DNA of 64,000 bases from Carposina sasakii (GCA_014607495.2 CP053169.1:5890001-5954000), one strand, 5' to 3'. Counted from the stretch's first letter, positions 22,116 through 34,140 are shown. Numbers and translations: made by a program. Notes: generated by a model from the letters alone, not told the origin.

Positions 22116-22832
22116 CGTGCCAAAGAAATATACTTAGAATAATGATTTTGCTCCGAGCGGAGCGAAGACCAATCATTAATCTAAGGAAATATACATACAA
22201 GCGAAAAACATAACCTTCCTTTGGCGCAGACAGATTAATAATATTTTAACATAGCTTTTTAGTAAAGTAAGTGATCTTAACACTCCTAACCCCATCATTA
22301 TCCTAGCTGCACTGAAGAACTTTCAAAGCAAAGATCAAAGGACCATTTACCCAGCACTCGATAAATACCAGTGACGAGTACATTCACGAGGACTTAAAAG
22401 AGCATTGCAAAGAGCAACTTACTTCCGTGTAATTAAAAATCCCGCCCACTAACGAGCCCGGCTCACTCTTGACGGAATTTTTTTCTGGTATCCATTTTCG
22501 AAATAAACTTTTTAATTTCGCTCCAGCTAAAGGTAATGATTGTGAGCGGGACGAGACAGGGTTGAATCGCGTTGCTCTTTTTAATAGTAGTGTATTGTGG
22601 TAGAGACTTTTAGTTTAATTTTATTTTTAAAGGTGTTCGAAATGAATTTAAATACATGTATGCCATAGAGAGAGGATATGTGTATACTGGGAGTGAGTAA
22701 CAAGATGACGGATAATAGGGATATCTACATATTGCGCAGACTTCAAGTAGACTAGGAACAGGGTAGGAAGAAGAAGATATATTATTATACACATCATACA
22801 TATCTGTCTAAAAATATACTACTGATTTCAAG
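22116..22832. other. Unannotated DNA
   Basis: No gene. The first part continues the repeat that hosts the hAT MITE (CTTCCTTTGGCGCAG, near 22215), as at 63560. Confidence 0.4.
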
Positions 22833-22963
22833 TACATTAAAGTGGGCTATTTTCATAGCATTTCGTTTAACATACCCTAAATATTATATTGAGTTGACGA
22901 CATAGTACGAAAATCATACTGCGGTCACCAATCCGGTCCAGCATTGCGTCTATTGACAGGCTA
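22833..22963. repeat. Fragments of T2 and of the GCAATAGGCTGA retroposon
   Basis: 22840-22875 reads AAGTGGGCTATTTTCATAGC then TTTCGTTTAACATACCC, a T2 end. 22893-22963 reads ACGACATAGTACG and CACTGCGGTCACCAA-like retroposon sequence. Confidence 0.55.
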
Positions 22964-23332
22964 ATATAAGTATGTATTGTATGTATATATTTACCCTATA
23001 TATTTCACTTACCTTGTATATAGTTCATATACCTACTCGCCTCTACAATTCATTCCCTTTTTGTACACAGTTTTTTTCTTCGTACCTACGATATACGACA
23101 GCCGGCACATTCGTAAATCCAGCATTCCGTATTCATATCAAATATTTATTGTGTCAGCTATTTGGCACGCGTAAACGGTAAGTAACTGTGCCAAACGAAT
23201 GGTCGATGCGTTTTACAGACGTCGATATGATACTGGCTGTAGTCGACACGGTGTATCGTACGATTTAGTACCATGAATAGGTGATAATATTTATTGCACT
23301 ATCTATATTTTCTCTATACTCGTGTGCAAATG

Positions 23333-23456
23333 CTTATACATTTCAACTATACCCTCAGAATTGGTCAGAAGTGGCACCATGTGGTTCTATCGGCCCTTGG
23401 TGCTCTGCCTACCCCGTAAGGAATAAAGGCGTGATTATATGTATGTATGTATTTAT
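23333..23456 (+). mobile_element. LINE-type 3' end (TATGTATG tail), copy 2
   Basis: CAACTATACCCTCAGAATTG through GGAATAAAGGCGTGATTATA to a TGTATGTATGT tail. Same family as 14628-14750. Confidence 0.65.
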
Positions 23457-24809
23457 ATGTGCCTTTGGAATGTATGAAGAATTCAGTAAATTCAGTAAAC
23501 TAAAAAAAAATCTAATAGACTTTTTTATATATTTTTTACTCTCGAGGGTACTTTTACCCAAGACGTGGTAATATTTCTTGGCAAAAAGATTATGTTTTAA
23601 TAGCTTAATGTGATAAAAGCTTGAGCAAGCGATTAATGATATGGGTATAAGAGCAATAATTATACAATTATCTTTTACGTTAAAAGGAGCCTAGCGACTA
23701 CATTGATATAAGTTGATTAAGTTAATCCAGCACAAAAATAAAAGACAAGCAATTTTTTTGGCGAATCACCCACGCGACTCCAATATAGAATGGCATAATC
23801 TTGAAACGGGCATAAACACGTGTGTAACTTATATGTTTTTGCGTAAAATTTGAAGCGTCGCAAAATGTCGAGCCTATCTCGAAAAATGCCATTCCGATTC
23901 ATCTTGCTTCACAAAAACCTGGCTTTTATAACATACTGAAAAGTTTATCGCGCACTTGTTCATAAAATGTTCGTTGTTCGTATGTGTTTCAGGTTTTTCT
24001 TCCATCTCCTTTGTGTTAAGTAGGTTTCTATGAAAAAGGAAGTCGCTTAAAAGATAATTTAATATAAAAATGTTAGAAATAGCGGCCGTCCACGATTTTG
24101 TTGTTATTTCAAGTTCCCGTGGGAATTCTGAGAAATCAAATGAACTTTCAGGTAACTTAGATCAGCGATTTTCATTGTACGTTACTCCGTTTGTCAGTCC
24201 TTCAGTACAAAGCATTTTACATGTATAGATGTCTGTTTACACAGTTATATGAGCTTGTTTCACTGTTTAATATCATATAAAACAATATTTTGCATATGAG
24301 TTCAACGAATAGAATGAAAGACGTTTAAGAAAATGAATAGATGCTTTAAATAGAGGCATTTTCAAATTAGAATGCGCTCAAACCTACGGAGAGGTCAGCG
24401 AAGCAGCGTCATGACCCATGTGAAATGCCGGGTCACTCCTACCCGGCTGCCAACTACGAGAGGAATCTGGCTTGCTCTGGATAGGTACAGTTGGAAGATT
24501 AGTTATTACTATAGTACTTGCTTCACTTTACTTAAGAATTATTTCATGTGATCTCATTGCAAAAATGTAAAAATTAATTGCTTTTTTCTTGGTCATCTCA
24601 TCACGAACGGACGGAACAATTTGACAAATTCTTTTTTATGTGTATTGTCAGGAGAACGATCTTATATAAAAGAAAAAATATTTTGAGTTTATTGGAACAT
24701 TAGAAAATTTAACTTTAATTTGTCTTACTCTAAAACTTGAATAAGACAGAGATAACATCAACGTTATCCTTCAAATAAATCTGACCATTGGAAAAATCGT
24801 AATCGTTTC
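23457..24809. other. Unannotated AT-rich DNA
   Basis: Nothing recognised in 1.35 kb. Confidence 0.45.
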
Positions 24810-24814
24810 TAGTG

Positions 24815-25615
24815 TAGCAATGGTAAGAATAGAATAGAACAGAATAGAATAGATTTTTATCTGAAAATAACACGGACAGAAGTAACATAGAAAAGGACAA
24901 TAGAAATAGGGTAGAAATACAGATCAAAAGAAGTAAGTAGACAGGTAGAAGTAACATGAAACGTAGAACAGTAAGTAGAACTGTGTGCCCTATTTGGAGC
25001 CCGTCAGTCCCGTGTACGTGCAACCGCCAAACGGGTCCCTTTTCAGCTGGATGCTGCTAAGACAAGATAGGCGTGCCTACCTTGCAAGCAGCGCTGGTTT
25101 TCAAAAGGGGCCAATTAGGAGCTGACGTTATGGAAGGTACCTATAGAATATAGATACATACATGAGTTACAGATTATAATATATAAATATATGTACCTAC
25201 ATATCCATAAGTTAAAATAAATATGTAAGTAATAACATGCAAAATATATAAATAAAACAGTGCAATAAAATATGTACTTAAAAACTTTTGAAAATCAAAA
25301 TTTATTTGTGAATGTGTCCATAAAGTGATGTTTACTAAAGATAATGGCTGTATGGGCATAGTTCCCCTTGCCTTTCCTTCGGGATAAACTTAACAAAAAA
25401 AGGAAAAAATAAATAAACAAAATGAAATCGAGAAAAAAAAAATGGTGTGCATACATACGACGACTAAAATTGATTTGAATAATAAAAATAAAAGTATACA
25501 TATCAAACGATAAATAATGCCTAAACTGAATGGAGCGAGACCAGACAGGCAAGCAGGCCCACGTGCATCAGCCATAGAGGTGGATCAATACCAGGGTAAA
25601 AGGAACGACTCCCTT
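24815..25615 (-). mobile_element. Probable 3' untranslated region of the CR1/Jockey-type LINE
   Basis: Lies downstream of the RT stop at 25616 on the minus strand and ends in GAATA-type short repeats at 24830-24855. Phrases such as CCAAACGGGTCCCTTTTCAG recur in lepidopteran LINE tails. A related sequence is inserted at 32151-32273 (ACAATGGAAATAGGGTATAG). Confidence 0.5.
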
Positions 25616-26390
25616 TTAGCCAATCGTGTATAAAACATTAGTAAGTAAACTAGGTACCGATCTAAAACTAATTTGGGAAGATAAGAGTAGTTTCCTAAGA
25701 TGACTTTTAAATGTACCGACTGTTTTTAGGGCACGAATTGGAGGGGGCAGATCATTCCAGCATTTAGAGGCAGCAAACCTAAAAGAACCCCTGAAGGCCA
25801 TCGATCTGTGTCTAGGCGTAGTGAACACGTGAGTGCAGCTCCTTCTTTCATAGCGAAAGCAATGGTCTTTCGCCCACCTAAGCTTGGTAAAGAGATACTC
25901 AGGTATCTTTCTGTTCAGGACTCCAAACAGAAGAGTGGCAAGGTGAAGTCTCCTGCGAGCCTTCATTTTAAGCAAGCTAGAATTATTCAAATATGGGGTC
26001 ACATGGGTCCGAGGAGGGATGTGAAAACAGAAACGCGCACAAGCGTTTTGCTCCCTCTATACCAACCTCTCGGTACTAGCCAGCAAGCATAGACAACATC
26101 ACAATAATTCAGCCTGGACAAAACAAGAGACTCACATAAAACAATACGGACATCTTCGCTAATGTATGGTCGGATTTTGTAGAGGGTTTTCAACCTATAG
26201 AAACAGTTTCTTACACACTCAGCAACATGGCTCTCGAAGCGAAGGTGACTGTCTAGAATTAGTCCCAGATTCCTAGCCTCAACCACTCTCTCTATATTGA
26301 CACCCCCTATCTCAATATCAATTAAAACGCTCGATAGCCGGGTCAGTCCTTCTCTAGTCCCTGTCGATATTTTGACTTAGCGGGGTTCAG
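25616..26390 (-). pseudogene. CR1/Jockey-type LINE, C-terminal RT region
   Basis: Non-LTR retrotransposon polymerase remnant. Minus strand in order: LSSVLIDIEIGGVNIERVVE (about 26340-26280), ARNLGLILDSHLRFESHV, SRLNYCDVVY, a gap with scrambled sequence near 26000-26080, then TPYLNNSSLLKMKARRRLHL, KCWNDLPPPIRALKTVGTFK and a stop near 25616. The conserved pattern LG..LD..L.F..H and W..LP..I marks the RT thumb and tail of this LINE group. At least one frameshift or deletion splits it. Confidence 0.75.
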
Positions 26391-27665
26391 CACCACGCAA
26401 CCTTGGCCAGATCCGTCTCGACCCTTCCCACGCTTTGCCGATACGTGGTATCCACTCTAGAACTTTCTGACTCCATCGTCAGTTCTTCGAGCTATGTGCC
26501 CTTTGCCACTTCAGCTTGCTGGACCATTCAGATATGTCCGGTGATCTTTGTACGTCTGCGGATCGATTCGATCACGCAGACCCAAGCATAGCATGCAGTG
26601 CGATCCTGAGCTTTTTTATTGCCACGTCTCGGCACCGTGATGTCATGGCAGTGGTTGAATACCTTCGTCTTTAAGGACTGGGGTATCTTGGACACAAATA
26701 AGCTAGTTTCCCGAACGCTGCCCACGAGGGACAGGCTTACCTAGTTTGAGTCTACATGTCAACCAACTCAAACACAGCTCCACACACTGCGTTCGATCCT
26801 CTTGATGCAGGCCCACCTGAATTGGGTCAAGGCCATCGAGTTGTCTTATCTTAGAGAGGAGAACCGAAGGTGAGTGATATATTCGCTTATGAAATCAAAG
26901 CTTAAAAATCTAAGAGCTAGATACTGGAAATTCCCCGCTCCTGTACTCGTACGGCATGTGGTTGCCACCAGCACTTCGATATATCGATGGTCAATAGCAG
27001 TACTGTGTCCGATCGAATCACCTTCTCATAGTCCACGAACGCTAGGCATAGAGGCCGATTATACTCTTCCGTTTTTTGTATAATCTGCCGTAGCGTGTGG
27101 ATATGATCTATGGTACTAAACCCTTTTCGGAAACCGGCTTGTTCGGGAGGCTGGAAGTCATCAAACCTGCGGCAGCAAGACGATTCGTGATTACCCTTGA
27201 AAACAACTTGTAGACATGGCTCAGAAGCGAGATGGGTCTATAGTTCTTTTTGGGTATAGGCTTAACAACTGCCACTCGCCTTTTTTAAACCTCCGGGAAG
27301 CACCACCACTAATGATGCTTCCGGCGTTACGCCTTCGAGCAGGACGGAATTGAAGAGCTTTCCGGAGGACCTTCAGTACCGGAGTTCCACCCGCTCTAAG
27401 AAGCTCTGATGTAAATTGTCGCCTTGAGTTGTCAGTCCTAATCTGTACAGGCTGATATCCGGGATGTCTTCAGTATAGTGTCGGGTGAAACAGTTGGCTC
27501 TTGAATCTAACAGGTTTAGCGACCGAGATATAGCTGTCCATAGAAACTCTCAATCTCCCTTAGCACATCTGGTATGGTAGACACTACACTGCCGTCACTC
27601 TGTAGAACTGGCTGCCCAATAGATAATTCAGGATCTTGCGACACTTTGGAGCCTTGGTTTCGCTC
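26390..27665 (-). pseudogene. RTE-type LINE embedded in the CR1/Jockey-type LINE
   Basis: Minus strand, in order: EIESFYGQLY (about 27550), GGTPVLKVL.KLFNSVLLEG (about 27340), an RT fingers block with FQPPEQAGFRKGFSTIDHIH (about 27150-27090) and FVDYEK (about 27030), then a deletion that removes the catalytic palm, and a C-terminal block with LKTKVFNHC (about 26680) and HISEWS-like remnants. The same 3' code appears at 20130-20400. Same orientation as the outer LINE, which is interrupted at about 27665 and resumes near 26390. Frames are broken. Confidence 0.7.
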
Positions 27666-28010
27666 TATTCTGGAGTATATTACTTTTCAAATTTGTCCAA
27701 AGTAATTTAGGGTTGTGAATGGTATTGTTTACAGTCCTAGTAAAGTAAGCAATTTTTTCGCTCTCAATGGCCGATACAACCAAGTGCTTCATTTCCTTGT
27801 AACAAGTTTTGAGGGTTTCTGTTCTGAGGGTCCTGTACCTGGCATGATAGTTATCTCTGATCTTCATCATCATCCTAACAGTGTCTGTTATCCATGGGTG
27901 CGGCGGTCCCTTAAATCTACTGGTTCTTATTGGCGCATGGAGATCGAACAGGGCAATTAACGTCGAAGACAGAGCCAAAACTCGTTAATCTAAACTTAAT
28001 AGTGATGAGA
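27665..28010 (-). pseudogene. CR1/Jockey-type LINE, endonuclease-RT linker
   Basis: Minus strand: LFDLHAPIRT, HPWITDTVRMMMKIRD and NNTIHNPKLLWTNLKSNI. The APxRT...PWxTxxVRxxMxxRD pattern is the usual segment between the endonuclease and RT domains of these LINEs. It is the 5' partner of 25616-26390, split by the RTE-type sequence. Confidence 0.75.
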
Positions 28011-28500
28011 AGTTCCAAGAGATTGATTTGAGGTCCTGAACAAACAAATCATCGATAATGTTGCTAAGGGGCCGATATACTGGTAACGTAATACTGTGCT
28101 ACAAATACACGGCAGATTTTTATTTTCGAACGTACCTATCGATCTGAGAACCTGAGTGCAATACAACTCGAAGACTAGTGTACTCGATATTCGCTATTGG
28201 GAATCGAAAAAATGCTGCACACTTCCTATATTTTGAAACTGATACATTATATATAATTATAGTATTTGTAACGTAAAGCGAGTAATATATGGACAACCAA
28301 AATATGAATTTTACAATATTAAGTATATAGAAGTGAGGTCTTGTCTTTTAATAAAATTAGATTTCACACGAAGTCGTTTCGTTAGTCAGAGCTCAATTGT
28401 ATTTTGTATGATCTTGTGAATGAATAACCTCATTTACTTAAAGAATGTAAAACTGACTGCGTAAAAATGTTTACCCAGTGTCGATCTCACGACTAACGGC
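28011..28500. other. Unannotated AT-rich DNA
   Basis: Nothing recognised. Confidence 0.4.
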
Positions 28501-29119
28501 CAATTTCAATACAAGTACGAGGGATCATAAAGAATCTTGGATTATTTTATTCCTTATTTGAAATTTTGTATAAAAACAATTGAAGATAGCTTTTTCCGCC
28601 AAATACTGGACCGATTTCAAAAATTCTGGAATCCTTTTTGGACCTGGATGATTATAGGGTTCGCATAATTTCCACTGGGCTGACATAAATATGGACGCAT
28701 GGAAGTATATATTTGACATACACCATAGAATAACAAGTTAGAGCAATGACAGATTTATTCTAAGAAAAACAAGTCAAAAAACCCGCATTTTCCGCTCTTC
28801 TTACCCGCCGATTATTGCCAAATCGATAAAATATTATCAGTTTTTTAGATACGAAATTCCTATAAAAGTTGCTTCAAAAGTGTGCGGAACGGGTTCTGGG
28901 GTATTCGGTACAGGACATGACAGACGGGAAAAAAGGGCAAAGGAATACAGCATCATACAGCCAATACTGATGATTATCGAAAATCCTGAAAACGAGTGTA
29001 AAATTCAAAATCAAAAATAATTGCAAAAACAACATATCTATATGAATATCAGTAAATAATAAGTAATATATATAATAAACATACCCACGGAACAAGATAG
29101 TAAAATGCTTAGCTTCAAT

Positions 29120-30170
29120 AAGATATAAGGGGGTCTAAGAGAGCACTAAGAACGTATTTTCCGTTCCCATGGGAACGTTCCAAATTTTTACAAATTTTCA
29201 CTGTACCGGAACAAAAGCTTATTCAATAAGTATAAAAATAAACCGTTTGACGTACACAGATGAAATTTGGTGTGCACGTTTGTTAGGAGGGTGTTTAACA
29301 CCATTAAGTTAGATTTCCCGAAATTCCCATGGGAACGGCACAAACAGGAATTTTAAGTTTTTACAAAAACCACATGATATACAGGATGTTTTTTTGTGGC
29401 CACCTTTAACGAAGGGTGCATGTAAGTTTATGCCAAAAAAAATGCTGAGAAAAAAATTTTTTTTTTGAAATTTTTTTTTTTATTACTTGATCTGGCGAAA
29501 TTTATAGTGTCTAGTGTTTATGCTAGTTTATTTATAGACAGATATTAATTATTTCTCGTGAAAAAATCTTGCTACGTGCGTCTATGTGCATTTATGCAGA
29601 AAAACGCAGTCTATTTACTCAACTTTGGAAAATATCCCACACAGGTATGCTTCCATGGAGAAAAATGATCGTGATGATGAGGAGATTCCGTAGTTTTCGG
29701 GAACGTGACGACCAAAAATCATCATAGAGATGAAATATGACAGGTATATTCGGTAGGGATTGTAAGGAACATATTTCCCGAAATTCTGGAATTCAAAATT
29801 TGTAAGAAAACCGCTATACCTATGAAGTTGAAATCGTAAATTGTTCATTAGGTACTTCTAGGGAGCACAAAGAACAGATTTCTCGTAATTCCTACGGGAA
29901 TTGGACAAACAGTAAAACCCAATTTTAACGAAAACCATTTGACACAATATAATGATGAAATTTGGTAAGGGAGTGTGAGGAGGCACTGAGAACATATTTA
30001 TCGAAATTTCCACCAGAACGGGACAAACGGGAAATTCTATTTTTTTACGAAAACCGCTATACATATAAATCAGAAATCGGGCATGTTTATTCGTTAGGGA
30101 GTGCGAGGAAGCAAATAGAACGGATTTTCCGAAATTGCCACGGGAATGGAAAAAACGGGAATTCCAAATT
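29120..30170 (+). repeat. Diverged minisatellite, about six units, interrupted by a MITE
   Basis: Units of roughly 95-155 bp recur near 29129, 29283, 29753, 29847, 29965 and 30091. Shared phrases are GGGAGTGYGAGGARGCAC, ATTTCCCGAAATTCCC, CGGGACAAACGGGAATT and TTTACGAAAACCGC. T1 copy e is inserted after the second unit. Confidence 0.65.
29378..29723 (+). mobile_element. T1 MITE, copy e
   Basis: TA|CAGGATGTTTTTTTGTGGCC to ACCAAAAATCATCAT. Right end slightly degraded. Confidence 0.75.
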
Positions 30171-30212
30171 TTAGAGGATATGTACCGAAGCGAAGCGAGG
30201 GCGGGTCACCAG

Positions 30213-30529
30213 TCTATATATATAATAAAAATGTAACGGAACGCTGTGTGTACATGGAAGATATATGAGGAAGACCTTTATCAAGACAATAGTACCCAAA
30301 AGAATGATTTTTGGAATTTTTGTCTCTTTGTCGGTTTGTCTGTGCGTTTGTGCACGCTAATCTCAGAAACGGCTGAACCGATTTCGATACAGTTTTCAGG
30401 AATATATTGTGACAGGTCCCACTTAACATATAGGCTACTTTTTATCCCGGGAAAATGTTTTTAACCAGGATAATTTTGACATTTTTTTTTTCGAGAGTCC
30501 ACGAGGACGAAGTCGCGGGCGTCCACTAG
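30213..30529 (+). mobile_element. Non-autonomous Helitron, copy 4 (best preserved)
   Basis: Starts TCTATATATATAATAAAAAT and ends CGAAGTCGCGGGCGTCCACTAG|T with the CGAGGACGAAGTCGCGGG hairpin. It supplies the uninterrupted version of the site hit by the LTR element (GGAAGATATATGAGG at about 30256-30270). Confidence 0.85.
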
Positions 30530-31156
30530 TATGAGATATGCGTAAAAACTCTCATAATCAGTTATAGAAATTGGCGGTAAGACGAATTTAACGATACCTC
30601 TTAAGCCTCAAATCTATCTATCAAATGCGACAAGCCGTTTTGACTCCACCTAAGAGCATTCCAAAAAAAATATACGCTTGAATAACATAACTGTCCTTCT
30701 AGCGCAGTCGGGTAAATAGTAAAGAGGTTTTTTTTAAATCTATTTGGCACTTAAACAGATTACATTATTATTTACAAAAATGAAATAATGTAACAGGGTG
30801 TAGGACTAAAATATAATCCTAGCAGAGATAAATTTTACGAATTCCTTAATTATTCGTGACCGCACTAAAGCCTGTTTTCACTGTTATTTTGTCGTTTTAT
30901 TCATGTTTTTCCAAGCTGACTGTACCGACCAGATTGAATTGGAATTTTCGGATACGTACCCCTTGTAGACGCAAATATTTTTGGCAAATATCGTTCGGGA
31001 ATATTGATATTATTAGCATTACCTAATCTTACTTGTGTTCTACGAGTAATATTCTTTGAGGGTACATCGTCGTTAAGATATAGGTTAGATATTTTATGGG
31101 TCGCTTTGCATTTATATTACTAGTTCAGATTCAAAAATTTTGCGGGATAGGTATTA
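30530..31156. repeat. Old repeat fragment plus unannotated DNA
   Basis: 30588-30720 (ACGATACCTCTTAAG, CAAATGCGACAAG, CTTCTAGCGCAGTCG) is a version without the MITE of the repeat that carries hAT MITEs at 21913 and 63324. Confidence 0.5.
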
Positions 31157-31631
31157 TACAGGGTGTGGGTGACAGCCAGGCAAATACTGAAATGCTGAAC
31201 AAGTACCATTCTGCTGAGTTATACGACAGTGTTATAACTCGCAGGAAATGAATTTTTGGTTTGATTATCAGTAATCTTTGCTCTCCGCGCCAATTGTATT
31301 GGACGATCTTGTGACTAATTAAATGGACTTATTGGTTATTCCGTGACACATTGCTGTTTTTTGGATCACTTGTGACTCTCTATTAGGGTTGATCAGTTTT
31401 TTGAACTCTTTTTGGGGGCAACTTTTTTTATTTTTTTTCGTTTCAAATTTTATTTTTAAAGTTATTAAGGCCTAAATAAAAGATAATAACTATTTTTTTC
31501 CTGAAAATATGAAAAAAAAAGTCGGAAATTTTTTGAATTTTCCTGCGAAAATTTTCGGTGTTTTCCACCTCAGAATCACGGTCTGAAGTCATGGTATCAA
31601 TATTTAACCTGGCTGTCACAAACACCCTGTA
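31157..31631. mobile_element. T4 MITE, 475 bp, with 24-bp terminal inverted repeats
   Basis: Left TACAGGGTGTGGGTGACAGC and right GCTGTCACAAACACCCTGTA pair at 22 of 24 positions (TACAGGGTGTKKGTGACAGC plus CAGG). TA flanks both sides. AT-rich, non-coding interior unrelated to T1-T3. Confidence 0.75.
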
Positions 31632-31755
31632 TACTAGAAGTATATCATTATTTTTTATCAGGGTTAGGTGCCAAAGACCTATTTTAATTTATTTTGGGCG
31701 AGGCTTAAGTTCAACATATTTTATAACAGAATTATGCGATCTAAAAGGTCTTAAC

Positions 31756-31928
31756 CAGGGATTCCCAAACTTTTTTCCCATAGACCCCTTTTATAAGTTA
31801 ACTGGTTCTGATGTGTTATTTATTTGATTAATTAATTATGAACCCCAATTTTTTTACGCCAACGTAGACCCCCATCGAGCCTCCTGTGGACCCCTAAGGG
31901 TCCACCTGGATCACTATTGGAACCACTG
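31756..31928 (+). mobile_element. hAT-type MITE, copy 2
   Basis: CAGGGATTCCCAAACTTT ... TTGGAACCACTG. GTCTTAAC occurs at 31748-31755 and, after one extra base, at 31930-31937, an 8-bp target duplication. Confidence 0.8.
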
Positions 31929-32150
31929 AGTCTTAACTCTCTTTTCAACACGTTTAGTCTAGTCTAATTTGCTTAGTAAAACTTACATATGTATATACAG
32001 AATGTTTTTTCGTTGTCACCCTTAACGAAGGGTACGTACTCTATACATTTAAGTTTATACCCAAAAAAATGCTGGGAAAAGATGTAAATTTTTTTGAAAA
32101 AAAAATTACTTGCTTGGGCGAAATTTATAGTGTCCAGTGTTTATGCTAGA

Positions 32151-32273
32151 TAGATAGATAGATAGAATTTATTTGAGGACAGCAACAACAACATAGAACA
32201 AGACAATGGAAATAGGGTATAGAAAAGAGTAGGCAAACAGGTAAGAACACACATGTAGAAAAGAACAGTAATG
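32151..32273. mobile_element. GATA-tailed retroposon fragment nested in T1 copy f
   Basis: Begins with five to six ATAG units and continues AATTTATTTGAGGACAGC. ATGCTAG flanks it on both sides (7-bp target duplication), and the interrupted T1 sequence continues on either side. Confidence 0.7.
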
Positions 32274-32346
32274 CTAGTTTTTTTATAGACAGATATTAAT
32301 AATTTCTCTTGAAAATATCTTGTTACGCGCGACTATGTGCATTAAT

Positions 32347-32530
32347 GTCCCACATTAAGATCCCTAAACTAAGCAACGGTATATAAATACATAGATAAGT
32401 ATAGAAACATCCATGACTCGAAAACAAACATCGATATTCATCATATCAATGTTTGCACCTACCGGGATTCGAACCCAGGACCTACGGCGTCGCAGGCAGG
32501 GTCACTACCTACTAGACCAATCGGCCGTCA
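32347..32530 (-). mobile_element. tRNA-derived SINE (AATAAATA-tail family), copy 2
   Basis: Minus strand, tail truncated. B box sequence GGTTCGAATCC near 32468. AATG is repeated on both sides within T1 copy f. Confidence 0.75.
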
Positions 32531-32929
32531 AATGCAGTAAAACGCAGTCTATTTACTCAACTTTGGACCCTAATATCTTGGGAACCAGACGCTTCCCAGG
32601 TATGCTTCCATGGAGAAAAATGATCGTGATGATGAGGAGATTCCGTTGTTTTCGGGAACGTTGACGACCAAAAATCACCCTGTATAGGTAGGGTCATTAC
32701 TTTCACCGATTTTCTAGGTACTTCTTTTTGACAAGCAATTCAACGCCTACCGTGAGAAATACACACCAGGATACATTGAGAGACATTAAGTGCGCGAAGT
32801 TCGAAGTTTGGAACTGCGAATACGGGCCCGGCCGACCGGAACACGGCCTTCAGCGACGAACCTATGAAGGAGGTGTGAAGAGGAGGTTTAAGGTTGTTCA
32901 TAAAAATCTTGTATTATACATCTTGATAT

Positions 32930-33612
32930 ATTAAAATCTTCTGTTCGTGTGTTTGTAATGGATTTCCCTCTAAACGGCTCAACCTACTTTGATGAAATTT
33001 TGTGTGTGTGTTCAACGACATTTTGTTTTCTCAGCAGTCCACGCGGGCGGAGTCCAAAAACATTATTTAGTTGACCGAATTTTGAAGCTAAACCATCCTC
33101 AAACCAACTTAAACCTACACACAAAATTTCATCTCAATTGGTCCAGCCACCACACGAAAAGAAGATTTATATTGTTGTTCATTTAAGAACTTTTTACATA
33201 GAATCCGGCAGACTGCGGTGCAGCCGCCGCGTCGAATATTCAAAAATATACTTTAGTTTCAGTTACGCCCGGTAGATGGTTACTATATCTCGGAAATGTT
33301 TCCTTTTCCTTACATAAATAAATCGTCTATTCTTGCGTTTGTAATGGATTTACTTCTAAACGGCTGGACAGATTTTGATGAAATTGTTTGTGTGTGTTCA
33401 AGTAGGTTCGAGGATAGTTTAGATTCACAATTCGGTCAACTGCATAATGTTTTTGAACTCCGTCCGCGTGGACTGCAGAAATAACAAAATGTCGTTGACC
33501 GAACATCTAAACAATTCTCGAACCTATTTGAACACACACGAAAAATTTTTTATTAAAATCGGTCCAGCCGTTTAGAAGGAGTTCAATCACAAACACACTA
33601 ATAGAAGAATTG
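32930..33612. repeat. Old Helitron-type repeat fragments
   Basis: CTGTTCGTGTGTTTGTAATGG, CTAAACGGCTG, TTTTGATGAAATT and CCGCGTGGACTGCAG recur here and at 34220-34370 in both orientations. They resemble the interior and ends of lepidopteran Helitrons. Borders are not resolved. Confidence 0.5.
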
Positions 33613-33614
33613 TA

Positions 33615-34140
33615 TTGTTGTTGATGTTAGAAATCTCCGATCACCTGGACTTGCTTGGCGTGAGCTTGTCTCCAACACTCAACTTTGGCTCCTACATTGA
33701 GTCGAAGGCCCAACTAGCTGCCAAAAAGCTGGGTATTCTCTCGAAGGTGCGAAGGTACTTCACACCGGAACAGCTACTAGCCTTGTATAAAGCGCAAGTA
33801 GTTCGGTCCTGTATGGAGTACTGTTCGCACCTTTGGGATGAATACCAGTTGAGATGAATACCAAATACCAGCTTGAGGCATTGGAAGCTATCGAGGACCG
33901 AGCCAAAAGGCTGATCGGCGATGACTCACTCTGCAAAGCTAAATTGCAAAGCCTTGAGCATCGACGTAAAGTTGCAAGTCTCTCGGTATTCTACAGGTTA
34001 CATTTCGGGGAGTGTGCGTTGGGACTTCATGACCTAATTCCCCCAGCACCCTTCTACCACCGGACGATCAGGGAAACGTCAAGGCGACACCGGTTCACAG
34101 TTGAAGTGCCGATTACTAACATGTGATAACTAGTTTCTAG
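33615..34140 (+). pseudogene. CR1/Jockey-type LINE, RT C-terminal fragment
   Basis: Two overlapping frames. The first has LDLLGVSLSPTLNFGSYIES, KLGILSKVRRYFTPEQLLAL and SCMEYCSHLWD. The frame shifts at about 33855 and continues as KYQLEALEAIEDRAKRLIGD, HRRKVASLSVFYRLHFGECA and LIPPAPFYHRTIRETSRRHR to a stop at 34124. This is the last third of the LINE RT protein. A second, more decayed copy is at 40208. Confidence 0.8.

Larger units (their letters stand above)
28500..30210 (+). mobile_element. Probable older Helitron with internal minisatellite
   Basis: The 3' end reads GAAGCGAAGCGAGGGCGGGT then CACCAG directly against the next Helitron, with the hairpin-like GC-rich end of that group. The 5' limit is not defined; 28500 is a guess. 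It contains the diverged tandem array at 29120-30170 and T1 copy e. No Rep/helicase code is present. Confidence 0.45.
31992..32686 (+). mobile_element. T1 MITE, copy f, with two nested insertions
   Basis: Outer ends TA|CAGAATGTTTTTTCGTTG and CACCCTG|TA. Inserted at 32151-32273 is a GATA-repeat LINE tail bracketed by ATGCTAG, and at 32347-32530 a tRNA-derived SINE. Confidence 0.8.

Noticed and set aside
25174..25575. Overlapping Phe/Leu-rich frames on the minus strand
   Set aside because: They arise from A-rich plus-strand DNA in a LINE 3' region; three overlapping frames all look alike.
29120..30170. CRISPR-like array
   Set aside because: Units are 95-155 bp and diverged without fixed spacers; this is a minisatellite in an insect genome.
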